DNA of 64,000 bases, taken from positions 1 to 64,000 of the forward strand of contig NZ_WMIG01000008.1 in the NCBI RefSeq assembly GCF_009711205.1, read 5' to 3'. Of the stretch, positions 8,112 through 16,543 are shown piece after piece (the stretch's first letter is position 1; every line of letters begins with the position of its first letter). This DNA is from Paracoccus litorisediminis. GTDB lineage: Bacteria > Pseudomonadota > Alphaproteobacteria > Rhodobacterales > Rhodobacteraceae. The notes under the pieces were generated by a model. The model saw only the letters and a program-made list of their open reading frames with translations. It made no database searches and was not told the DNA's origin. Made by a program: the position numbers and the translations under genes.

Positions 8112-8567
8112 ATGACGTCGTTCAAGATTGCCGCTTGTTTCACGGTTGCGACCCTCGCAGGGCTGGCCCCGTCCTTCGCGGCCGACCCCGAACCGGGCGA
8201 GGCGCTGTTTTCCGAAAACTGCGCCGCCTGTCATAACGAGGGCGGGATCGGGACGCCGGGCCTTGCGCCCCCTCTGAACCGTCCGGGCTTCTGGGCGGGT
8301 CTGGGCGATCAGGCTCCGGCCTATATCTCGGGCGTGACCCTGCACGGTCTGAATGGCACGATCACCGCGGCGGGCGAGAAGTATATCGGTCTTGCCATGC
8401 CGCCGATCGCCGATCTGGCCGATGAGGATCTTGCTGCGATCAACAGCTGGGTTCTGGGCACGCTTGGTGAAACCAAGCTGGCCGTGTCGGTCGAGGACAT
8501 CGCCAAGGCCAAGGCCGAAAAGGTCAGCGCCGCCGATCTGCGGGCCATGCGCCCGAAGTCCGAGTGA
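8112..8567 (+). CDS. Periplasmic monoheme cytochrome c
   Basis: A 151-residue class I cytochrome c with a Sec signal peptide (cut near SFAADP, residue 23), one heme motif CAACH (residues 37-41) and a likely distal methionine in LAMPPIADL. It starts six bases after aauA with no terminator between, so it is in the operon. It may take electrons from TTQ, as amicyanin/azurin and cytochromes do in related systems, or help make TTQ. It is not a diheme MauG. Confidence 0.85.
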   Translation: MTSFKIAACFTVATLAGLAPSFAADPEPGEALFSENCAACHNEGGIGTPGLAPPLNRPGFWAGLGDQAPAYISGVTLHGLNGTITAAGEKYIGLAMPPIADLADEDLAAINSWVLGTLGETKLAVSVEDIAKAKAEKVSAADLRAMRPKSE

Positions 8568-9013
8568 CGCCGGTGTCGCGCCGGGCCGCGACCGCGGCAG
8601 CACTGGCGCTGGTCCTTGCGACCGGCGCACAGGCGCAGGAGCGTTCGGCCCGCGCGAACTATGTCCTGCTCTGCTCGGGCTGTCACAATGTCTCGGGGCT
8701 GGGCAGCGAGGAAGGCGGCATCCCCGCCTTCCCCGGCTCGGTCGGCAAGATCGCGGCTTTCGACCGGGGTCGCACTTACATGATGCATGTGCCGGGCGTT
8801 GTCTCGAACTCGATGAGCAATGCCGAGATCGCGGCGGTGATGAACTACATCCTCGACACCTGGGCCCCCGAGGCCGGGGCTGCGCCCTTCACCGCCGAGG
8901 AAGTCACCGCGCGCCGCAAGCTGCCGATCCCGGATATCGTGGTCGAACGCCGCGAAGTCACCGAGGAACTGGCCGCCAAGGGCATCGACATCGCCACATA
9001 CCCTTGGCCCTGA
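8564..9013 (+). CDS. Second periplasmic monoheme cytochrome c
   Basis: A 149-residue protein with an N-terminal signal (cut near GAQAQE, residue 25) and one heme motif CSGCH (residues 37-41). The start is a GTG overlapping the previous stop (GTGA), so translation is coupled. Its C-terminal 50 residues after the cytochrome fold are rich in Glu, Arg and Ile/Val and have no recognised motif. A methionine-rich segment (TYMMHVPGV, SNSMSNAE) offers axial ligand candidates. Its closest role is electron transfer with the cytochrome encoded just upstream. Confidence 0.8.
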   Translation: MTPVSRRAATAAALALVLATGAQAQERSARANYVLLCSGCHNVSGLGSEEGGIPAFPGSVGKIAAFDRGRTYMMHVPGVVSNSMSNAEIAAVMNYILDTWAPEAGAAPFTAEEVTARRKLPIPDIVVERREVTEELAAKGIDIATYPWP

Positions 9014-9061
9014 GCACGGCGCCTATGGCGTCATCGCAGAGCGCATCGTAAGGAAACACCG

Positions 9062-9090
9062 CGCGGGCCGCACTTTGGCCCGCGTCTTTG
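9062..9090 (+). terminator. Terminator after the amine dehydrogenase operon
   Basis: CGCGGGCC (9062-9069) pairs with GGCCCGCG (9077-9084) across a 7-base loop and is followed by TCTTTG. It lies between the second cytochrome and the PaaX-like gene. Confidence 0.7.
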
Positions 9091-9105
9091 CATCTGCGGG
9101 GGGCA

Positions 9106-9939
9106 ATGGCTGAAGACGGATTGATTGCCGGGATACTGGACGGGCTGTCCTTGCGCTCGGCTGCCTTCATCGTGACCATCTATGGTGATGTCGTCCTGCC
9201 GCGCGGCGGCGTCCTGTGGACCGGAACCCTGATCGAGATATGCGAGCGCGTCGGCATCAACGAATCCCTTGTCCGCACCGCCGTCTCGCGTCTGGTCGCC
9301 GCACGGCGTCTGAAGGGCGAAAGGGCAGGGCGGCGCAGCTATTACCGTCTGGACGCCTCGGCCCAGAAGGAATTCGCCGAGGCCGCGACCCTGCTCTACG
9401 CCCCCGACATTCCCGCACATGGCTGGCAGATCCTGCACGCCCCGGCCCTGTCCGAGGATGACGCCCACCGCCTGCGCATGGGTCATCTGGGCGGGCAAGT
9501 CTATATCCGCCCCGACCGTGGCCAGCCTGCGCCTCGTGGTGCTGTGCTGTTTCACGCCACCGACCCCGAAACCCTTCCGGCACTTGCCGGATATTGGGAT
9601 CTGTCCGCATTGCAGACCCGCTATCTGGATATGCTCAGCCGTTTTGCCGGGCTGCGCAATGCGGGGCGCCTGCACGGGCTATCGGATGCCGATGCCCTGG
9701 TCGCGCGGCTGCTGCTGGTGCATGTCTATCGCAACGTCCTTCTGCGTGACCCGCGCCTGCCTGCGACGGTCCTGCCGCCCGATTGGAAAGGCGCCGAGGC
9801 ACGGGATTTGTTCCGTGCGCTTTACCGCGACCTGACCCCCAAGGCAGAGCGTCATATCGCCGCCCGATTCGAGGGGACCGACGGTTTGCTGACCGAAACC
9901 ACCCCAGAAAGCACCACCCGGCTGGCCGGGATCGCCTGA
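9106..9939 (+). CDS. paaX: PaaX-family transcriptional regulator
   Basis: A 277-residue regulator of the PaaX family, whose best-known member represses phenylacetate genes and is released by phenylacetyl-CoA. The N-terminal winged helix includes LSLRSAAFIVTIYGD and ESLVRTAVSRLVAARRL. The central part (AGRRSYYRLDASAQKEF) and the helical C-terminus also fit the family. The ATG at 9106 follows GGGGGGC; a TTG frame begins at 9088 but lacks a better ribosome site. PaaX regulators are best known in enterobacteria and pseudomonads, and here it coexists with a TetR-type PaaR. Confidence 0.85.
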   Translation: MAEDGLIAGILDGLSLRSAAFIVTIYGDVVLPRGGVLWTGTLIEICERVGINESLVRTAVSRLVAARRLKGERAGRRSYYRLDASAQKEFAEAATLLYAPDIPAHGWQILHAPALSEDDAHRLRMGHLGGQVYIRPDRGQPAPRGAVLFHATDPETLPALAGYWDLSALQTRYLDMLSRFAGLRNAGRLHGLSDADALVARLLLVHVYRNVLLRDPRLPATVLPPDWKGAEARDLFRALYRDLTPKAERHIAARFEGTDGLLTETTPESTTRLAGIA

Positions 9940-9977
9940 AAATACGCGAAAATTCATCCGGTTGTTCGCGCGGTAAT

Positions 9978-10022
9978 AAACATCACAGAAGATTTGCGAT
10001 TTCCTATTCCTCTGTGATGTTT
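9978..10022. repeat. 12-bp inverted repeat between paaX and the thiolase gene
   Basis: AAACATCACAGA (9978-9989) is mirrored exactly by TCTGTGATGTTT (10011-10022). The repeat spans a 21-base AT-rich loop and is followed by TTGTCG. A smaller pair, CGCGAA/TTCGCG (9945-9950, 9965-9970), lies just before it. It may end the paaX transcript or be a regulator site for the operon promoter about 10 bases downstream. Confidence 0.55.
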
Positions 10023-10030
10023 TGTCGCGT

Positions 10031-10053
10031 ATAAGCTGACCAAGCGGTCGGTG
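10031..10053. promoter_or_regulatory. TetR-type operator and -10 box before the thiolase-paaA operon
   Basis: TGACC-AAGC-GGTCGG at 10038-10052 is an imperfect inverted repeat preceded by TATAAG (10031-10036). It shares core and spacing with the elements before the amine dehydrogenase operon and at 23344. It stands 46 bases before the thiolase start and would overlap the transcription start. Confidence 0.65.
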
Positions 10054-10098
10054 AATTGGAGGTTTGCCGAGCTTTTCCGGAATTCAAGGGAGTGAGGC

Positions 10099-11304
10099 AT
10101 GATTGACGCCTTCATCTGCGACGCGGTTCGGACGCCCATCGGGCGTTACGGCGGGGCCTTGGCCTCGGTCCGGGCGGACGATCTGGCGGCGCTGCCGCTG
10201 AAAGCGCTGATGGAGCGCAATCCGGGCGTGGATTGGTCCGCCGTCGATGACCTGATCTTCGGCTGCGCCAACCAAGCTGGCGAGGACAACCGCAACGTCG
10301 GTCGCATGGCCGTGCTGCTGGCGGGGATGCCGATCGGCGTTCCGGGCACCACGATCAACCGCCTTTGCGGCTCGGGCATGGATGCGGTCGGCATGGCCGC
10401 CCGCGCGATCCGCTCCGGAGACTGCGATTTTGTGCTGGCTGGCGGGGTCGAGTCGATGTCGCGCGCCCCCTTCGTCATGCCCAAGGCGGAATCGGCCTTC
10501 TCGCGCAGCAACGCGGTCTATGACACCACCATCGGCTGGCGTTTCGTGAACCCGGCGATGAAGGCGCAATTCGGCGTCGACTCGATGCCGCAGACGGCTG
10601 ACAACGTGGCGGGTGATTTTGGTATCTCGCGCGCCGATCAGGACGCCTTCGCTGCCCGCAGCCAATCCCGTTGGGCCGCAGCGCAAGCTGCAGGCATCTT
10701 CGGTGCCGAAATCGTCCCGGTCACCATCCCGCAGAAAAAAGGCGAGGCGCTCATCGTCGCGGCCGATGAGCATCCCCGTCCGGGCACCACGGCCGAGCAG
10801 CTGGCGAAGCTCAAGGGCGTGAACGGCCCCGATCTGACTGTGACCGCGGGCAATGCCTCGGGCGTGAACGATGGCGCGGCTGCGCTGGCGATCCTCTCGG
10901 GCGCTGCCGCCGAGCGTCAGGGTCTGGTGCCGAAAGCCCGCATCGTCGCCATGGCCGCTGCCGGCGTCGAGCCGCGCATCATGGGCATCGGCCCCGCTCC
11001 TGCCGCCCGCAAGGTGCTGGAGCGCGCCGGTCTGACCATCGACCAGATGGATGTGATCGAACTCAACGAGGCTTTCGCCAGCCAGGCACTTGCCACGCTG
11101 CGCGACCTTGGACTGCCTGATGACGCTCCCCATGTTAACCCGAACGGAGGGGCCATTGCGCTTGGCCATCCGCTGGGCATGTCGGGCGCCCGGCTTGTGA
11201 CCACCGCGATGTATCAGCTTCACCGGACCGGGGGGCGCTACGCCCTTTGCACCATGTGCATCGGCGTGGGGCAGGGCATTGCCATGATCATCGAACGCGT
11301 CTGA
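10099..11304 (+). CDS. paaJ: Acetyl-CoA acyltransferase, 3-oxoadipyl-CoA/3-oxo-5,6-dehydrosuberyl-CoA thiolase
   Basis: A 401-residue thiolase II expected to cleave both 3-oxo-5,6-dehydrosuberyl-CoA and 3-oxoadipyl-CoA in the aerobic phenylacetyl-CoA pathway. The nucleophilic cysteine is in [12 protein letters not shown] (near residue 91). The His of [14 protein letters not shown] (near 356) and the Cys of [10 protein letters not shown] (near 387) complete the active site. It is the first gene of the operon, with GGGAGTGAGGC before the ATG, and is followed 14 bases later by paaA. Thiolases of other substrates look similar; the assignment rests on the operon. Confidence 0.88.
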   Translation: MIDAFICDAVRTPIGRYGGALASVRADDLAALPLKALMERNPGVDWSAVDDLIFGCANQAGEDNRNVGRMAVLLAGMPIGVPGTTINRLCGSGMDAVGMAARAIRSGDCDFVLAGGVESMSRAPFVMPKAESAFSRSNAVYDTTIGWRFVNPAMKAQFGVDSMPQTADNVAGDFGISRADQDAFAARSQSRWAAAQAAGIFGAEIVPVTIPQKKGEALIVAADEHPRPGTTAEQLAKLKGVNGPDLTVTAGNASGVNDGAAALAILSGAAAERQGLVPKARIVAMAAAGVEPRIMGIGPAPAARKVLERAGLTIDQMDVIELNEAFASQALATLRDLGLPDDAPHVNPNGGAIALGHPLGMSGARLVTTAMYQLHRTGGRYALCTMCIGVGQGIAMIIERV

Positions 11305-11318
11305 CAGGGAGGCCAGCC

Positions 11319-12305
11319 ATGTATGCACAGCTCGTGAAATCCGAAGGGTCCAAGACCCGCGAAGAGATGACGCCGCAAGAAATCGCCTTCCAGGAGCGCA
11401 TCGACCGCGGCGAGCGGATCGAGCCCAAGGAATGGATGCCGGAAGGCTATCGCAAGACGCTGATCCGCCAGATGGGCCAGCACGCGCATTCCGAAATCGT
11501 CGGCCAGCTTCCCGAGGGCAACTGGATCACCCGCGCCCCCACGCTGGACCGCAAGGCGATCCTGCTGGCCAAGGTGCAGGACGAGGCCGGTCACGGGCTG
11601 TATCTGTATTCCGCCGCAGAAACGCTGGGCATCTCGCGCGATGAGCTGCTGGAACAGCTTCACAACGGCAAGATGAAGTATTCCTCGATCTTCAACTATC
11701 CCACTCTGACCTGGGCCGATATCGGCGCGGTCGGCTGGCTGGTTGATGGCGCAGCGATCATGAACCAGGTGCCGCTGCAGCGCACGTCCTACGGGCCCTA
11801 TGCCCGGGCGATGGTCCGCATCTGCAAGGAGGAATCCTTCCACCAGCGGCAGGGCTACGACATCATGATGAAGATGGCCTCGGGCACGGCTGAGCAAAAG
11901 GCCATGGCGCAGGATGCTCTGAACCGCTTCTGGTATCCGGCACTGATGATGTTTGGCCCCTCGGACAAGGACTCGGTCCATTCGGCCCAGTCGATGGCGT
12001 GGAAGATCAAGATCAACACCAATGACGAGCTGCGCCAGAAATTCGTCGACCAGACCGTGCCGCAGGCCAAGTATCTGGGCCTGACCGTCCCCGACGAGAA
12101 CCTGAAATGGAACGAGGAAAAGGGCGGCCACGATTTCAGCGAGCCGGACTGGAACGAGTTCTTCGCGGTGATCGCCGGCAACGGTCCCTGCAACGAGGAG
12201 CGCCTTGGTGCCCGCGTCAAGGCTTGGGACGACGGCGCATGGTTCCGCGACGGGTTGATGGCTCATGCCGAGAAAGCGGCCACGCGCCGCCACGCGGCCG
12301 AGTGA
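11319..12305 (+). CDS. paaA: Phenylacetyl-CoA epoxidase catalytic subunit PaaA
   Basis: A 328-residue diiron oxygenase subunit of the multicomponent 1,2-phenylacetyl-CoA epoxidase. Ferritin-like metal-ligand motifs are visible: EAGH in [12 protein letters not shown] (near residue 91) and ESFH in [13 protein letters not shown] (near 172). The ATG at 11319 follows CAGGGAGG; an upstream frame overlapping the thiolase gene was rejected. It works with PaaB, PaaC and the reductase PaaE. Unusually, the next gene is an amidase rather than paaB. Confidence 0.95.
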   Translation: MYAQLVKSEGSKTREEMTPQEIAFQERIDRGERIEPKEWMPEGYRKTLIRQMGQHAHSEIVGQLPEGNWITRAPTLDRKAILLAKVQDEAGHGLYLYSAAETLGISRDELLEQLHNGKMKYSSIFNYPTLTWADIGAVGWLVDGAAIMNQVPLQRTSYGPYARAMVRICKEESFHQRQGYDIMMKMASGTAEQKAMAQDALNRFWYPALMMFGPSDKDSVHSAQSMAWKIKINTNDELRQKFVDQTVPQAKYLGLTVPDENLKWNEEKGGHDFSEPDWNEFFAVIAGNGPCNEERLGARVKAWDDGAWFRDGLMAHAEKAATRRHAAE

Positions 12306-12321
12306 TCCGGGTCGCAGCATC

Positions 12322-13785
12322 ATGGATGAAGTGAAATCCAACCAAGGCTATTCGACGGGAACCCCCGTCGAAAGCCGCGGCTCGGCAAGCGAATTGCTGG
12401 CCGCGATCCGCGAAGGTCAGACCTCTGCCGTCGCGGCGCTCGAGGCGACGCTGTCGCAGATCGCGGGCTGGAAAGACTTGAACGCGGTCGCGCATCTGAA
12501 TGCCGATGCGGCGCTGCAAGCTGCTCGCGCTGTCGATGCGGGGCAGGTTTCCGGGCCTCTGGCCGGGGTGCCGATTGTGGTCAAGGACAATATCCAGGTG
12601 GCGGGCCTTCCCGCTGCTGCCGGAACGCCGGGCCTGCAGGATGCCATCGCGGTCGCCAATGCTCCGGTCCTGCAAAAGCTGGTCGAGGCAGGCGCGGTCG
12701 TCGTCGCCACCACCAATATGCACGAGCTGGCCTTTGGCATCTCGGGCTATAACCCGACCTACCAGACCGGCCCGGAAACGGGCGTGCGCAACCCCTATGA
12801 CCTCAGCCGCTTCGCGGCAGGGTCTTCGAGTGGCACCGGCGCGCTGATCGGTTCCGGCGCGGTTCGCGCGGGGCTGGGCACCGATACCGGCGGCTCGGTT
12901 CGCCTTCCGGCGGCGATCAACGGCGTGGCCGGTCTGCGCCCGACGCTGAACCGCTACCCGACGGGCGGGATCGTCCCGATCTCGCGCACCCGGGACACCT
13001 CTGGCGTCATCGCCGCGAGCGTCGCGGATATCGAACTGTTGGACCGCGTCATTACTGACGACGCCCCAACTATCGCGCGTGACCTGGGCGGCGTGAAGCT
13101 GGGCCTTGCGGCGGATTTTACCGAAGGGCTGGACGCGGATGTCGCCGCTGTCTGGGCCGGGGTCGTCACCCGCCTGCGTGATGCCGGGGTCGAGTTCGTT
13201 CAGATCGATGCCAGCGAGATCGTCGCCCTGAACCACGCCGTCAGCTTCCCGGTCGTGATGACCGAGGCGAATGCCCATCTGCGCTATTATCTGGCCGAAC
13301 ACGCGCCACATCTGACGCTTGAGGATGTGGTGGCCCGGATCGCCAGCCCGGATGTGAAAGCCACCTACGAGACCTTCATCCTGCCCGGCAAGCTGCCGAC
13401 GCCCAGCGGTGAGTTGGTAGATGGTGCCGAGATCTATCGCGCGGCAATCGAGATCCACCGCCCCGCGCTGATCGCAGCCTATGACGCGCTTTTCGCGGCA
13501 AGCGGCATCGACGCGCTGATCTTCCCGACCTCGCCTTGCGTTGCGGCGCTGGCAGGACCGGAATCGAGCGCCCCTGAGGTCTTCGGGACCTTTATCCGCA
13601 ATGCCGATCCCGGCTCCAATGCTGGCATTCCGGGCCTGTCCATTGCCGCCGGGCGCGGCCCCGACACCGGCCTTCCGGTCGGGATCGAACTGGACGGCCC
13701 TGCTGGTTCCGACCGCGCGCTGATCGCGCTGGGGCTGGCAATCGAAACCCTTCTCGGGCGCACCCAACCGCCCGTTCGCAACTGA
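12322..13785 (+). CDS. Amidase (amidase signature family) inside the paa operon
   Basis: A 487-residue amidase-signature hydrolase. The catalytic set is visible: Lys88 in PIVVKDNIQ, the cis-Ser in AGSSSGTG (168-170) and the nucleophile Ser192 in GTDTGGSVRLPA. It most resembles indoleacetamide/mandelamide-type amidases, so an arylacetamide such as phenylacetamide is a reasonable substrate, releasing arylacetate for paaK. That is inference. It lies 16 bases after paaA and 39 before paaB, in the same orientation with similar codon use, so it is part of the operon. A GatA role is unlikely because no gatB or gatC is nearby. Confidence 0.8.
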   Translation: MDEVKSNQGYSTGTPVESRGSASELLAAIREGQTSAVAALEATLSQIAGWKDLNAVAHLNADAALQAARAVDAGQVSGPLAGVPIVVKDNIQVAGLPAAAGTPGLQDAIAVANAPVLQKLVEAGAVVVATTNMHELAFGISGYNPTYQTGPETGVRNPYDLSRFAAGSSSGTGALIGSGAVRAGLGTDTGGSVRLPAAINGVAGLRPTLNRYPTGGIVPISRTRDTSGVIAASVADIELLDRVITDDAPTIARDLGGVKLGLAADFTEGLDADVAAVWAGVVTRLRDAGVEFVQIDASEIVALNHAVSFPVVMTEANAHLRYYLAEHAPHLTLEDVVARIASPDVKATYETFILPGKLPTPSGELVDGAEIYRAAIEIHRPALIAAYDALFAASGIDALIFPTSPCVAALAGPESSAPEVFGTFIRNADPGSNAGIPGLSIAAGRGPDTGLPVGIELDGPAGSDRALIALGLAIETLLGRTQPPVRN

Positions 13786-13824
13786 ATGAACTCGCCTTAT
13801 TGGCACTCGAGGGAGGACCCAACC

Positions 13825-14112
13825 ATGTCCAAAAATGAATGGCCCCTGTGGGAGATCTTCATCCGTGGTCAGCATGGCCTGAACCACCGCCATGTCGGCA
13901 GCCTGCACGCGCCGGATGCCGAAATGGCGATCTGCAACGCCCGCGACGTCTATACCCGCCGCAATGAGGGTGTCTCGATTTGGGTGGTGCGCTCGAATGA
14001 CATCACCGCCTCGTCGCCCTCGGAAAAGGGCCCGCTGTTCGAGCCGGCGAATTCCAAGGTCTATCGTCATCCGACCTTCTTCGACATCCCCGAAGAAGTG
14101 GGGCATATGTGA
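13825..14112 (+). CDS. paaB: Phenylacetyl-CoA epoxidase subunit PaaB
   Basis: A 95-residue small structural subunit of the epoxidase complex. The start MSKNEWPLWEIFIRGQHGL and the segment GSLHAPDAEMAICNARDVYT match PaaB closely, as does VYRHPTFFDIPEEVGHM at the end. The ATG at 13825 follows GAGGGAGGACCC. It overlaps paaC by a TGATG junction. Confidence 0.95.
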   Translation: MSKNEWPLWEIFIRGQHGLNHRHVGSLHAPDAEMAICNARDVYTRRNEGVSIWVVRSNDITASSPSEKGPLFEPANSKVYRHPTFFDIPEEVGHM

Positions 14113-14888
14113 TGGGTGCCGCGATCGAAGCGGTCGACCGCGCCGCATATGCCGATTGGCTGCAAAGGGTCGGGGACAATGCCCTGATCCTTGGCCACCG
14201 GGTCTCGGAATGGTGCGGGCATGGCCCCGCTCTGGAAGAGGACATCGCGCTTTCCAACGTGGCGCTGGACCTGATCGGGCAATGCCAGCTGTGGCTGGGT
14301 CTTGCCGCCGAGGTCGAGGGCAAAGGCCGCAGCGCCGATGATCTGGCCTTCCTGCGCGACGCGGGTGCCTTCCGCAATGTGTTGCTGGTCGAGCGTCCGA
14401 ATGGCGATTTCGCCCAGACGCTGATGCGCCAGTTCCTGTTCGATGCCTTCCATATCGAACTGCTGCGCGCATTGGGCAAATCGACCGACCTGCGCGTTGC
14501 CGAGATTGCCGCCAAGGCCGAAAAAGAGGTGGCCTATCACCTTGAACGTTCGGCCGATCTGGTGATCCGGTTGGGTGACGGCAGTGCGGAAAGCCACGCG
14601 CGGATGGAAAAGGCGCTGAAGTCGCTTTGGGCCTATACCGGCGAGATGTTCCTTGACGACGCGACCGATCAGGCATTGGCCGAGGCAGGCATCGCACCCT
14701 TGCCGTCCAGTCTGAAATCGGCTTGGGACGAGACCGTCACTGCGGTTCTGGCTGAAGCCACGCTGGCCCATCCCGGCCAGAGCTGGCAGCACAAGGGCGG
14801 CAAGCAGGGCATCCATTCCGAGCATCTGGGCTTCCTTCTGGCCGAGATGCAGTTCCTGCAACGCGCCTATCCCGGCGCAAGCTGGTAA
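14112..14888 (+). CDS. paaC: Phenylacetyl-CoA epoxidase subunit PaaC
   Basis: A 258-residue ferritin-like structural partner of PaaA. Family segments include LGHRVSEWCGHGPALEEDIA, DLIGQCQLWLGLA and QFLFDAFHIELL. The C-terminus ends LLAEMQFLQRAYPGASW, as usual for the family. In the known complex, PaaC stabilises PaaA and does not hold a working diiron site. The ATG at 14112 shares its first base with the paaB stop; a GTG three bases earlier is possible. Confidence 0.93.
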   Translation: MGAAIEAVDRAAYADWLQRVGDNALILGHRVSEWCGHGPALEEDIALSNVALDLIGQCQLWLGLAAEVEGKGRSADDLAFLRDAGAFRNVLLVERPNGDFAQTLMRQFLFDAFHIELLRALGKSTDLRVAEIAAKAEKEVAYHLERSADLVIRLGDGSAESHARMEKALKSLWAYTGEMFLDDATDQALAEAGIAPLPSSLKSAWDETVTAVLAEATLAHPGQSWQHKGGKQGIHSEHLGFLLAEMQFLQRAYPGASW

Positions 14889-14893
14889 GCGCC

Positions 14894-15418
14894 ATGGCCG
14901 CCGCGATCCAACCCGGCACGGATCAGGTCTGGGACTGGCTGTCACAGGTCCCCGACCCCGAGATCCCGGTGATCAGCCTGACCGATCTGGGCATCATCCG
15001 CGATGTCGCTTGGGCTGATGACACGCTGGTCGTCACCGTCACGCCCACCTATTCGGGCTGTCCGGCGACCGGCATCATCAACCTTGATATCGAGACCGCG
15101 CTTCGCGGACACGGGATCGACAAGCTGCGCCTTGAGCGCCAATTGTCGCCCGCATGGACGACGGATTGGATCACCGAGGGTGGCCGCGAAAAGCTGCGCG
15201 CTTACGGCATTTCACCCCCGATCGACGGCACTGCCGCCGACGGGCGGTTGGCCGGGCGCATCGCGCGGCTGGCGGAGTCATCGAACCTGACCATCGCCTG
15301 CCCGCGCTGCAACTCGACCCAGACCGAAAAACTCAGCCAGTTCGGCTCGACGCCTTGCAAGGCCAGCTATCGCTGCAAGGACTGCCTCGAACCATTCGAC
15401 TATTTCAAATGCATCTGA
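14894..15418 (+). CDS. paaD: Phenylacetyl-CoA epoxidase assembly protein PaaD
   Basis: A 174-residue protein with an N-terminal MIP18/DUF59 domain (VPDPEIPVISLTDLGIIRDV; PTYSGCPATG). The C-terminal zinc-ribbon-like cysteine cluster reads CPRCNSTQTEKLSQFGSTPC followed by CKDC. PaaD is thought to help with iron-sulfur assembly of the reductase PaaE. It lies 5 bases after paaC. Confidence 0.93.
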   Translation: MAAAIQPGTDQVWDWLSQVPDPEIPVISLTDLGIIRDVAWADDTLVVTVTPTYSGCPATGIINLDIETALRGHGIDKLRLERQLSPAWTTDWITEGGREKLRAYGISPPIDGTAADGRLAGRIARLAESSNLTIACPRCNSTQTEKLSQFGSTPCKASYRCKDCLEPFDYFKCI

Positions 15419-15452
15419 GGATGCATCCCGCTACTCAGGAAGGGACACCCCT

Positions 15453-16529
15453 ATGGCACGCTTCCACCCGCTGAAGGTCACCGATGTGCGCCGCGAGACC
15501 CGCGATGCCGTGGTTCTGACCCTTGCGCCGCGCGACGAGGATCGCGCCCTGTTCGACTTCACCCAAGGCCAGTATCTGACCTTCCGCCGCGATTTCGACG
15601 GCGAGGAACTGCGCCGCAGCTATTCGATCTGCGCCGGTCTCGATGAGGGTTGCCTCAAGGTCGGCATCAAGCGCGTCGATGGCGGCACCTTCTCGACCTG
15701 GGCGAATGAAAACCTTGCCCCAGGCGATGAAATCGACGCCATGCCGCCGATGGGCAAGTTCTACACCGCGATCGAGGCAGGTTCGGAAAAGCAGTATCTG
15801 GGCTTTGCCGGCGGCTCGGGCATCACGCCGGTCCTGTCGATCATCAAGACCGTTCTGGCACGCGAGCCTCATGCGCAATTCACGCTGGTCTATGCCAACC
15901 GCCAGATCAACACGATCATGTTCCGAGAGGAACTTGAGGATCTGAAGAACCTGTATCTGGGCCGCTTCTCGGTCATCCATGTGCTGGAGCAGGAAGGTCA
16001 GGAAATCGACCTGTTCACCGGCCGGATCGACGCCGCGAAGATGACCGCGTTATTCCAGCACTGGATCGACCCGAAGTCCATCGACACCGCCTTCATCTGC
16101 GGTCCCGAGCCGATGATGCTGGCGATTGCCGGTTCGCTCAAGGAACACGGGCTGGAAGACGGGCAGATCAAGTTCGAACTGTTCGCCAGCAGCCAACATG
16201 GCCGCGCCAAGGCCCGCGCCGTCTCGCGCGAGGCGATTGCGCCGGGCGCCGGGACCGAGGCCACCGTCACTTTGGACGGCGCCACCCGCAGCTTCACCAT
16301 GGCGCGGCAGGGCGAGACGATCCTTGAAGCTGCCATCGCCAACAACATGGACGCGCCCTATTCCTGCAAGGCGGGCGTCTGCTCGACCTGCCGCTGCAAG
16401 GTGGTCGAGGGCGAGGTCGAGATGGCGGTGAACCACGCTCTTGAGGATTACGAGGTCCGCGCGGGCTATGTCCTAAGCTGCCAAGCCTATCCGCTGAGTG
16501 AGCGCGTCGTCGTCACCTACGACGAATGA
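15453..16529 (+). CDS. paaE: Phenylacetyl-CoA epoxidase reductase PaaE
   Basis: A 358-residue NAD(P)H reductase that feeds electrons to PaaA. The N-terminal FAD domain shows RRSYSICAG (near residue 55), and the nucleotide domain shows GFAGGSGITPVLSIIKT (near 116). A C-terminal plant-type [2Fe-2S] ferredoxin domain holds CKAGVCSTCRCK (near 306) and a fourth Cys in YVLSCQAYP. The order FAD-NAD-ferredoxin is the family standard. Confidence 0.95.
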   Translation: MARFHPLKVTDVRRETRDAVVLTLAPRDEDRALFDFTQGQYLTFRRDFDGEELRRSYSICAGLDEGCLKVGIKRVDGGTFSTWANENLAPGDEIDAMPPMGKFYTAIEAGSEKQYLGFAGGSGITPVLSIIKTVLAREPHAQFTLVYANRQINTIMFREELEDLKNLYLGRFSVIHVLEQEGQEIDLFTGRIDAAKMTALFQHWIDPKSIDTAFICGPEPMMLAIAGSLKEHGLEDGQIKFELFASSQHGRAKARAVSREAIAPGAGTEATVTLDGATRSFTMARQGETILEAAIANNMDAPYSCKAGVCSTCRCKVVEGEVEMAVNHALEDYEVRAGYVLSCQAYPLSERVVVTYDE

Positions 16530-16543
16530 AACAGGGGGCCGAC

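Noticed and set aside
8112..9013. One diheme MauG-like protein split by a frameshift
   Set aside because: Both frames have their own signal peptide and one complete heme motif, and they overlap by GTGA as separate coupled genes.
12217..14697. Open frame of 826 codons on the minus strand
   Set aside because: It lies opposite the amidase, paaB and part of paaC, all with clear motifs, and has no sensible product.
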